64,000 bases of DNA, taken from the NCBI RefSeq assembly GCF_000150705.2, contig NW_015440966.1, positions 186,001 to 250,000 on the forward strand, in the 5' to 3' direction. Origin of the DNA: Paracoccidioides lutzii Pb01. Lineage: Eukaryota > Ascomycota > Eurotiomycetes > Onygenales > Ajellomycetaceae. The notes under the pieces are model-generated. The model was not told the origin of the DNA. It made no database searches and saw only the letters and a list, made by a program, of their open reading frames with translations. Each line of letters starts with the position of its first letter. The stretch's first letter is position 1. Positions 12,512 through 21,874 of this stretch are shown in pieces. The position numbers and the translations under genes are program-made.

Positions 12512-13168
12512 GGCAATCTCCATCCTTTATCACTCCGTTCCACTCGCAGTTCACACGTTACACCATGCTCGTTCTCCATCGCCGGTTATACCTATAACTG
12601 TGCCGACCTCCCTACAATTTCAGAGCAACACGGCCTACATATCAACGCAGACTATAGAATGAATCACACACTGATGGAAGGGATATTAAGTCAAGATCAA
12701 TTGTGTGTTCTCAGTGGGCTGATGATTTCTGAGATGCGGTCCTTCCGCCGTCAAATAACTACTGGTTGGATTTCTGTACAGGCGCAGCCGCAGTCTGGGC
12801 CTGAGTATTCTGAATTCTGGGATTGCATTGTTTCTACCACATGTAGCACTCTGCAGAGGCTGATTGATTGACTGGAAGCAGTTCATCCGCATATCAGCAC
12901 CCTTGATGTGTCCATCGTCCTTAGGAATTCACCAGGAAAACAGAGAGCCTCTGAGGCCATCCAACTCATTCTTCAGCCTCTCATGCGGCTCCGGAATGTT
13001 TTAGAGGCCCATGTCCGTTCGATTGATTGCTCTTTCACCTCTCCGACTGAGCGGCCGGTTGATCTCCTGAACTCCCCAGAAGAGAACCAAACATGGCTGG
13101 AGGTGGATGACTATGTGAGACGATGGGAGCTCATGCTGTGTGGACAAAAAGAGGTATCCTGTCGCTAG
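12512..13168 (+). pseudogene. Decayed reading frame of unknown family, one internal TGA
   Basis: One reading frame stays open from about 12,512 to 13,168 except for a single TGA at 12,869-12,871. Translation on both sides of it has ordinary protein composition: before it, SEQHGLHINADYRMNHTLM and SVQAQPQSGPEYSEFW; after it, LRNSPGKQRASEAIQLILQP and LEVDDYVRRWELMLCGQKEV. The first ATG in frame is at 12,659. Earlier sequence may belong to an exon whose acceptor lies near 12,547. CGA to TGA is a single C-to-T change, as expected if the island was mutated by RIP. I do not recognise the family. A small intron spanning the stop is possible, but I see no good donor. Confidence 0.4.
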
Positions 13169-13727
13169 GGCGTTGGAAGGAAGATTCATGCTGTTAATTA
13201 ACACATTGAAGAGAGAGGTGGTCTATATCTTTTTTTCTCTTGAGATTAAGCTGAAGCGTAGGATAAAATCAATTAAATATCAGTGGGATGCCGAGCAAAG
13301 CTGTTAGTCACGATGTATATCGTAACTGAGTGGGTGCTGAATCTATTTGCAGTATGTGAAGAATTAACCCAACTCACTCGGTAGGTCTAGAATCGAGGAC
13401 GTCGTGAGGTCGAGTTACGTTAAACCGCAGAATGGTAGAAGCGAACACTTCAGATTTGGACAGATATCCGGAAATCCAGGCGATCCGCGAACGCAGGCTA
13501 ATCACCTGGTCGATGCTCATGTGACATCTACGAGGAAGTTCTATTTTTAGTGTATTGAAGCTGCATGTTTTCCGCCCTAGAAAAAAGACGATGGATTTCC
13601 AAGCGGGATCTCAATCACGAAAGGCAACCAGACATAGCCCACTTTGAAACATATATGCTAGATACCGTTGCGAAGCACGATCGGATAACTACAAGCCCTC
13701 CCATATCCTTCCTCACGAGAGAATTTC

Positions 13728-14159
13728 TCATGAAGCAACCGTGGTTTCCATTGCCACGAGGCCACTCCCGTATCCGAGATATCCTTGCCCAGTGCCAGTT
13801 CTGTGAAACGCCAGAACGGTATTGGAGTTGGCAGAAAAGTGTGGATGTGAGTGCGGCGGGGAAGAATTTACCCCCGCAGGTGGTGTATACCTCTTACTAC
13901 ACTTAGCAAACTGGGCAATTAGACAAGAACGGCACTTGGCGCCGTCCCATTTGCTAATAAGTTGGGGACAATCAAACTGACCAACTATATCGGTGAGGGT
14001 TGTGACAGTGAATGGGACGGCCCGGAAGGTACCATACAAAATAAACGATCCCAGCATTTGTGGTCTCCCGTAGTAGAATCCGAGAAGGAAAGCCTAGGCC
14101 GATCGGGATCCTGTTTTGGTAGCTCGCCTACTCCTCCGGCCGGAGTCCTCGAAAGCCAT
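13728..14159 (-). pseudogene. Minus-strand remnant with a conserved-looking Cys segment and a TAG
   Basis: From ATG 14,159 a frame reads MAFEDSGRRSRRATKTGSRS, meets TAG at 14,096-14,094, then continues in the same frame as AFLLGFYYGRPQMLGSFILY, then VTTLTDIVGQFDCPQL and GAKCRSCLIAQFAKC. The Cys-x2-Cys spacing and hydrophobic pattern look like a real protein. CAG to TAG is one C-to-T step. A GTAAGA donor follows the Cys segment near 13,915, so the downstream part of the open frame may be intron. A plus-strand frame (13,565-13,906) overlaps it; only one of the two can easily be the original gene. Family unknown. Confidence 0.35.
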
Positions 14160-14588
14160 TGAAGCCCGATGGGAAATCTTTTTCGCGGTTATGAGTCACG
14201 GAGTGAAGGATTTGCTGGTTTTCGCCATCCATCCTTTCTTTGAGACAAATCTTTAGCGTTCACTCGTTCCATCGAGGTAGGGATGAAATAATGGTTCATT
14301 AGTACGGAAACTTGTCCAGGTGGATCATCATTTCCTTGGTTTCTATAATCATCTAAAATAACTATTTGCATCTTTTCTTTGTCATCTTGATTGCTTCTGA
14401 GGATTTGCTTTCATTTCCCCGCGTTACTGGAGGAGCACGCGAGGGAGCAACCTGTGAGATGGGAAGAGTCGGCCGGGTTTCCTCTCCCAATATAGATGTA
14501 AGACTTGAGTCTTGGGACATCGACACCTTCAATCCCCTGTGAAAGCCCGGTTGATTCTGAGAAACTCGGCTCGGACTGCTGCGATACC

Positions 14589-16057
14589 TCAAAAGTTCAC
14601 CTCTGGTAGCTCATCAATAGCCGAGCAAAAATTTTTAAAATGAGAAGGTACCCAGTCGTCATACACACCCATCACGAACTTATAAGATGTCCATTTCTCT
14701 CTGCCATCCAGCGCTGCGAAGCTAAACTCATGAATGGAATGCCGATAATAGGTAGTTTTCTTTCCATCGATTACTGGATAGTGACCGTAGATCCGGACCA
14801 TTCGATGATCATGCGAAATTGAAAAGGCCAAAATCTGTCGATGTAGCTCCTTCTCACGCTTCACAAGCCTGAAGAGCTTGACAACACCTCTTACAGAGAG
14901 GGTCATGCTATGCGCATTCTGTCGATCTGCTATATCAAGTGCTGTCTTTCCACACTTCACTTCAGCTGTCATAAACGGAAAGTACATGAATGCCGTACTC
15001 ATAAAGAAAGAAGTGTCACCAATTTCGCCGACAAAAGGTGCAAGCTTTTCAAGCTGAGTTTCAGTAAAAACCTGTCGGGTGAAACCCACAGCATAATCCG
15101 GCTGCGGCTTTGGTAATCGAAATTGTGGAGATCGCGAAGGCTGCGGAGCTTGTAAAGACGGTAAAGTTCGTGGTAATTGTTGAGATTCATCAAGAGAAAT
15201 CGAGCTATCCCAACCTTCATTCACACTGACAACCAAATGCGGGAATGTGACCCGACCGAGATCAATTGCACTCTCTGCTGACGGAACGATTAATTCACCA
15301 ATAATGCGAATAACTCCAGTCTCATTTTTCCTTTGCATCCTTCGACACGTTGACTCAAAATCGCCTTCTTGAAACACAGTTTCCTTAGGGACCTCGGGAT
15401 TCGCGTTCAGTATTTGATGACAGACAGACCTGCTGTCACCATCAATACCATCATCATGGTCATACATAAAACAGCCCTTAGTCTCAAGATATGTATCATA
15501 GTTCTTGTCAGTGTAAGGTCTATTCTTCGCTTCTCGTGAACTCGTTTCGCTCGCAGTGTTCAAACTACCACTTGACTCCGTCCGGCGAAGAGATGGAGTT
15601 TTCGATCGCGCAATAAAGTGCTCCATAGGATCGGGTCCCAAAGGCTCTTGAGGCCACTCGTATTCGTGAAGCGCCCAATATTCTGTGAATTTGATGTCGG
15701 TTCGTGGCCGCTTTGAAGGCGGATTGGAATTATCAGGTAAATGCTTAGGTTCGGGATCCTGTCGTTTATGTTTACACCTTGGCGGTGATATTGGTAGACT
15801 GTGGAGAATCTTAGAAGAATTAGCCCCTGTTGGAATCACTAAAACGATGGGAAACATACATCTGGATCGACAGTTTGGGCAACCAGAGGGAGATCGGCGT
15901 TCGTTGGTTCACTGGTCCCGTTCACTGCGTCTTCACCAGCGTTGGTAAGAGTACGCTGTCGCTTGTCAAGACGTTTGACATGATGCCCAAATGGCTCCCC
16001 CGTATCACACGCTCGCTTTCGTCTATGGTCATTCACTTGAAAGTTTAGGGGGTTCTG
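14589..16057 (-). CDS. DUF7924-type protein with PD-(D/E)XK-like core, 5' end incomplete
   Basis: The main exon is 15,809-14,589. An upstream exon at 16,057-15,860 joins it in phase across a 50-nt GTATGT..AAG intron, giving 472 residues. It has no ATG of its own, so a further first exon is expected; ATG 16,360 (MAPRQAKHYKGRRQQ) is a candidate, but its donor is weak. Alternatively translation starts at ATG 15,857 and the protein has 422 residues. The N-terminal part is basic and nuclear-signal-like (RRKRACDTG, SKRPRTD). The C-terminal half contains KPQPDYAVGF and TAEVKCGKTALDIADRQ, the D..ExK pattern of the nuclease-like fold seen in this expanded fungal family, whose function is unknown. The predicted C-terminus, ELPEVNF, is shorter than I expect for the family (see findings). 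It sits among pseudogenes. Confidence 0.7.
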
Positions 16058-16395
16058 CTGTTTTTAAAATTAGTTTCTTGCACAGCATTGGTTGCGGCGG
16101 CTATATCATACGGTCTTTATAGGAGGGCAACTCGCTGGAAGTGGGGATCGGCTGGTTGGTATGGTTCCTTCCTCATAGGAGCGGTCCCTTGTTCGGCAGG
16201 GACTCTGGAGTTCTTTCCGGATGCCTCGAGGTCGGCTCACTGGCGGTGGTTAGTGAAGAGCAAGACGGTAGGAGACGAGCAACCGACCATTCCCTTTAAT
16301 CTGCAACGTAGACGGCTGCTGCCGTCTTCCTTTGTAGTGTTTCGCTTGACGCGGAGCCATGTCTATTAGAAGAAATGGGCTGCCCCTACATTCGT

Positions 16396-16443
16396 GTCAC
16401 GTGGAAATATTTATGTGGGAAAGCGGGGAATTGTCACGTGGAA
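16396..16443. promoter_or_regulatory. Two identical GTCACGTGGAA elements between divergent frames
   Basis: GTCACGTGGAA occurs at 16,396-16,406 and again at 16,433-16,443, a 37-bp spacing. They lie between the DUF7924 gene (minus) and the broken gene that starts at 16,573 (plus), where a shared promoter would be. CACGTG is the bHLH core (Cbf1-like). The exact 11-bp repetition makes chance less likely. Binding is inferred, not shown. Confidence 0.45.
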
Positions 16444-16572
16444 CGTGCCGCAACCGTATCAAATCCTTGTTCCTTAATCCCATCCCAAACATTTGCTAAG
16501 TTTCTCTTCAACTCATAGACGTACCCTTTTATGGAATCTACCTAATCAGGTGTCGGGCCGAAAACGTTCTTC

Positions 16573-18382
16573 ATGGATTCTTACTTTCCGGCTCCCACGG
16601 AGCCCGGTCGAGACGAGGTCCTACGAGCCAGCACGGATCGATGGCGCTCCTGCATTCGCGAAGCTACTACGCTGCCGCGGTCGAGTATCAGGCTGGACAC
16701 TGCACTCCAAAATGTACCAAGTTTCACTACCAGCAGAGACGAATCATATTCAGTCGGTCGGAGAAATCTCACCCTGAAGTGTCGATCATATTGGTGCATT
16801 GGCGAAGGAAGCTGCGATTCCAACCATTTAGAGCTTGAGGAGCGTCTTCTGTTGGGAATCTCAACACCAACAAGCTGCAAAATCGCTGGAACACCCATTA
16901 TACAAGAGGGGCGAACTATGAATGTTCACAAAGACGGCTTCTCAGCGGATGCACATGGCAACAATATTGCTATTTTTTTTCTTACTGTTGGGCGTACATT
17001 CTGTCAGCTCGTTGGGCAGAGTCTCAGGGACGACAGATCAGTTACCAAGACAATCTTGCAGCCTGCATTCAAGAAGCTTGTTTGCATTCTCTAGACCAGA
17101 CTGTGGACTTGGGTGATGTGACCTCTAATGAGCTCCGATGGTGGAGAGCTGTGCTGGCTCCAGGGGCTGGCTGGGAAGCAACCATATCTACAATGCAGCA
17201 TAACTACTATTCACCATGGTCTGTCAGCAATGATGTCGCATCAGGATTCCTTGTACATGCTATAGTTAGGGACAGTGGCACACATGTCAGTGTTGCATCA
17301 TCAGAGCAAGCATTTGAATTCCTCTCTCACAATTCTGTCAACAGAAAAAGATTCAGGAACAATGTCTCATGGGCTTAGCAACCAGTTTAATGTTTCCCAC
17401 TCATAATTTGACTGGTGTCCCTGTCAGACTGGTCTCTGCTGAATCTCCACTGCGGCAAATGGAAGTTTAAGATGATGAAAAAGATGCTGACATGAAGGCT
17501 TCATTTGAATTGCTACCATACCTCATGACAATTAGCTTACATGGACTGGTCCCTGTACTGTGCTCAACCTTTTTTCACAGCACAGTTCCATGTGTATTTT
17601 GCAGCCAGTGGTTGTTACCGGGTATTGAGATGCTAGAAACTCTCCCTCATGGACAGGTTGCCTCTGTTCTCAGTCGATACTGTCCTTCATTGGCAGCTTG
17701 GTGGACTGGAGCAATTTTCAGTGGGATACATGAATACATCTTTCAGATGGCTAAAAGTGCCACCCCTCCAATAAGCCACTCATCGGCCTGGTGGACCCAT
17801 TCTTCCCAATCATTCCTTTGCAGCACGATTTCAACCCCTTCAGAGAACAAGCAGATATCCAGGTCGCAGGAGGCATTGCTACTATATTTATTTGAACCTC
17901 TATGGGCTCACGAATGCCCTATATCACCATGGCGGCCCATTGGCACAATTGGTCTGCAGGATGCAATGATTCAGGTGCAGATCCATTCCAAATGCGGATC
18001 ACGACATTTCTTGAAATAAAAACACTGGTCATGGTCAGAAGCTAGCGGAGAGTATCAAGATACAGGATATCCTTGTGAGAGTGATGCTATCGGGAAACAA
18101 CATCTTGATATCAAAATCGATTTGGCCACTCCTATTGAAATGAAATATCTAGATGCTAACAGAGCATCAAAGGATTCTACAAAGGCAGTTCTTCGATGGC
18201 TTCAGCGGGAGGGAATATCAAATGCAGACCATGAAACGGAACAATACTTGACAAGCTCCATCTCCAATGATGAGTGCACGGATGAAAGCGAAGAGCAGAT
18301 ATCTGATAACGAAAGCGGTGACAAAAAGCGATCACATTACTACTCTCCAACTTGTGTGGAGAACTGGCTTTGTCAAACATGA
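16573..18382 (+). pseudogene. Broken member of an uncharacterised Eurotiomycete protein family
   Basis: ATG 16,573 opens a frame (MDSYFPAPTEPGRDEVLRAS). Near 16,850 the homologous-looking reading shifts to another frame with NTNKLQNRWNTHYTRGANYE, then FSYCWAYILSARWAESQG and NELRWWRAVLAPGAGWEAT. A GTCAGT..CAG intron (about 17,286-17,344) plausibly leads to KKIQEQCLMGLATSLMFPTH. That frame then runs to TGA 18,380 but contains TAA at 17,468 and at 18,017, either of which could be CAA changed by one C-to-T step. Later segments read LPYLMTISLHGLVPVLCSTF, VLSRYCPSLAAWWTGAIFSG and the acidic tail DECTDESEEQISDNESGDKK ending CVENWLCQT. This order matches, from memory, a multi-copy family of unknown function in Aspergillus and Onygenales. 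Confidence 0.6.
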
Positions 18383-18798
18383 AATGTATCCTACCAATGG
18401 ATGCCCTTCAACCCAGCTATTACCCTTCTGTCAAGTCTTCGTACATACTCCAGCCAGGTGAACCCCCTTCCAGATTTTGAAGCTCGTTCGGATGGTACGG
18501 ACACTTCTTGCAAATCACGTAGTCGTCGTGCGCTCGTGATTGACATCTTTTGAATCGTTGGCGACATTGTCCGCTGACAGTGCCTTGACCATATGGTTAC
18601 CGCTCATATTTGCGCTGGTCGTTAAGATGACCGCAGAGGGAACAAGATCCCTTCTGTCCTGAACTAGTCGACATGACGTCTATCAAAGTCAGAATTTTCA
18701 CCCAAGCCGTTCGGAGATGACCAGATTCATGGCGATCTCGCACCTTGTCCTTTCCAACACCTCAAAAGTGTACTGGAGGTGGAAGATGGCGACAGACA

Positions 18799-19257
18799 AT
18801 GCAGACAGATTATTTCTCAATCGAAATTTTACCGACCGTGGCGCATGTTCCTGTGAAGAGATTGTGGGGGCATGCTATTCCATGGACACGTGCGGGGAGA
18901 GGGCCAAGTTATCATCCTGTTGACAGCCTTTGGATTGTTGTCAGCTTGGTGGGGGGCACTGGCAGCTTTGGGTTCTTCGAAATTTTAGCGTTGTTTGTTG
19001 CCCATTCTTATCACCACTCAATCTTCCCTTGGCATGCTGTCATCCACGCAGATATTCTAGATCTTTTTCTTCGCTTCAGTCGCCCTATCTGCACTAAGGC
19101 TTCGAAAAAATTAATAGACCCTCCAGCACTGAGACGGCACCTAAAGTACATAAAACGGATTTGTTATGTGTACCCATTGGGTTATGGATGGTATGAGGAC
19201 TGTGCATGGCTCGCACCCTTTGGCTTCACCCCTCTACAATGCAGACAAGGGAAGTAG
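18799..19257 (+). other. Open frame of unknown status, possibly a gene remnant
   Basis: The frame is open from about 18,718 to 19,257, with its first ATG at 18,799. It reads VKRLWGHAIPWTRAGRGPSY, SLWIVVSLVGGTGSFGFFEI and KYIKRICYVYPLGYGWYEDC, ending LAPFGFTPLQCRQGK. Aromatic-rich segments and a hydrophobic stretch of about 20 residues look protein-like. A second plus-strand frame (ATG 18,717, 68 codons) overlaps it. I do not recognise either. Given its neighbours it may be another decayed gene rather than an active one. Confidence 0.3.
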
Positions 19258-20540
19258 CCTAAATTCCTTGTTGCACAGGGCTTGCTTGGCGAAAACCGAG
19301 AGGAACGTCAGTCTCGGAGCTCATTGCTCTGACAGGTCTCGGATTTAGCGCATTGTGAACAAGAGAAAATATTAGCAATCCCCACCCCCAAACCAGTGGC
19401 CCAATCAGAGTTCATTTAATAATGCAAAGACTTGAAAATACATTTGAAAGTCTGAGCAGCCTCTTGACATAGATCATATTTCATATTCTTGTCAGTACGC
19501 CAGTAAAATGCAGGAACCTCCATTGTCTTTATGTTTCGTCGGAGAATCCTGCCGCGCTAGGTTTGCATCAATGATAGCAACAATACCATCTTCCTGGGGA
19601 ACTTCCGCTATAGAAACCACAGGGGATTTCCCGCCTCCAGTCCCTTCCCCTATGACCCTAAACACAAGAGCAGAAATCCAGAACCCGATTTAACCACAAT
19701 TAACACGGCGAATCGCCTCTGTCCAACAGGAGGTTTAAAAATGGCCGACGGATCGGGAACTCGTGGAAGTAGACAAAACGACGATGAAGGCAAGGCCTAT
19801 CCTTGACTGATGATATTTTAGGTTTGAGGTTCTATCCTTCAATCAGTCACGTTTCTTAGGTTTTCATGTTTCCAGCTTACCGTTTCGAAATCATTAAAGA
19901 TGGCATCGCAGTCACTATTCCACTCCAGTTGACTGTGTTGGTGGACTATGCGCGAGACCTTCTTTGATTGTAAATGTGTCTGCAGCTTCTCGATGAGCTT
20001 TAAGGAAATCTTTCCTACAACGACGAAGCCGAACCTACTCAGGTCAGGTCACTGTCGAGGCTGTTTTGGGTGAGGGACATGACTTCTTGTATGAGAAGAT
20101 CGATCGTTTCAAATGAAGGCGAGTGTGGTGGTTGATGTGACGGAAAAAGGTGATCTTGGAGCTTCTACCCCGCCGAAGAACACAGATAGATTTAAAAGAC
20201 TAGACGTCGGGCAGCGATGCACCGTCAGAGCGAACGTCCCGCCATGCTCGAAACATTGATTATCCTAGCCATATGTTATATTTGGTGCCCAAGCAGCAGT
20301 CACCTGAAGATCTATCGCTTAATAGCTTGTATAGAGTGTCTAATATACATGAAGAATTGCTTAAGAAAGGAAAGGAAGAAAAGAAAAGAAAGAAAAGGAA
20401 TTTACAGTAACAGACGTTGAAAAGAAATAGTACTGTGCGTAAGTCATTAGCAAGGAGCTAATGATAGCGCGCTAATGGTGGCGCGCGCGTGCAAGAGAAC
20501 TGCGAGGAACTTGGTCCTGAGCCAAGCACAGGGTTAGAAC
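19258..20540. other. Accessory region without a supported gene
   Basis: Only short unrelated open frames are seen. A GC-rich patch at about 20,455-20,540, with GCGCGCTAAT and GGCGCGCGCG segments and the near-palindrome AGGGTTAGAACCCT, lies directly before the second AT-rich block. Confidence 0.4.
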
Positions 20541-20870
20541 CCTTACATAAATATTATAAATTACTATAAAAATATATTTATTACTAATTTTTTTTTTTTT
20601 AGTATTATATAATAATTAATAGTAATAATAGTTAAAATTATTTTTTAAAATTATTAAATAATTTATTAATTTATTAAATTGATATAATAGAGAAAATAGA
20701 AAAAAATAATAAATATTATATTCAATTGAGCACTTAGTATTAAGAAGTGAATATAGGGCAAAAGCAAGATCAAAAACATATTATTTAATGATATTGAGAT
20801 GATTATGAGAAATTTAATACTTTTATTTATTTCTAAAGATTTACAAGAAATCAAGATGTTCCATTCAAGA
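20541..20870. repeat. Second AT-rich block
   Basis: About 330 bp composed almost wholly of A and T, similar in texture to the block at 9.25-10.69 kb. Together the two blocks bracket the island of broken genes. The original element is unrecognisable. Confidence 0.5.
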
Positions 20871-21874
20871 TAATCATCTCGGAACAATAAAACTTGGATA
20901 TGCTCCTGTATACCGTAAATAACCCCCGGAAGGCATCATGCATTCCCTCGCTTGTAACTGTTGTTTGTGCCTTCCGCTCCCGCAGCCGGCAAATCGAGAG
21001 CTGGGAAATAAGCGTCTTGGCATAGAAATGCCAAGTCTTTGCAGCGCGAAGTGGTCCAAGCTCCGCTCCGCCCTCTTCATTCCCAGGTTTCCTCCCGCGC
21101 CTTACCCAGCCCGCTCTCCTCAACCCATGTAGGTAAGCTGCTACAACTACAACTACAACTTCACCCACGGAGACCATGAGTGCTTCAGTGATACTTCGCT
21201 ACTTTCATCCGAACCAGTCTCCTTCCCTGAAAATGAAACAAATTGCTAAATTGCTTCGTATTGATAGGTGTTCAGCTATCACATCTATGCTTATCTACCA
21301 CTATCCAACACAGCCACAAAAGCAGAAAATATCCTACTTGTTCTCTCGCGGAGGGGGGTGCAAACAAAGGGGGAGCGCGGAGATGATAGACTTTTCTTAA
21401 AAAAAAGAAAGAACCAATTATTAATCATCCGCACAACTATTCGGCCCAGAAGCAACCATGGGCTTGAACGGTGGGGGAGAAGAAAGAAATAAAGAAAAGA
21501 AAAAAAAGAGCCGAGGACAGAAACACAAAGGGAGAGTGGGAAAAATATCAGGCGCTTCAGAGAATAGGTAAGATAATAAATATCATATCACTTCAAAAGA
21601 GAAAGCAATTCGCAAAATTGAATTTAAAAAGGCAAGAAGGCAAGAAACACAGCTTACCAACAACCCCATGGTGGACCCTAACGCCTGCCCAAAAAAAGAA
21701 GTAATGGGATTCCACAACCGTTGAATGTTCCACGAACCTCTATTTAGTCCCTCTTGGTAACAACTTTCTTCCTCTGTATATCCTATTTCCTCTGTCCTGG
21801 TTTAACATTTTCCACCAGTAACAAAATGGGTCTTTTCACATCATGCCTTGCTACACTACTATCTTCGGTATATT
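20871..21874. other. Intergenic region downstream of the ABC transporter gene
   Basis: This has mixed composition with A/G-rich runs near 21,460-21,690. It contains the 3' flank and presumed terminator of the minus-strand transporter gene. No coding signal. Confidence 0.4.

Noticed and set aside
13565..13906. Plus-strand frame of 113 codons starting at ATG 13,565
   Set aside because: It reads acceptably (FLTREFLMKQPWFPLP), but overlaps the minus-strand remnant with conserved-looking cysteines. I cannot show that it is coding and kept only the minus-strand call.
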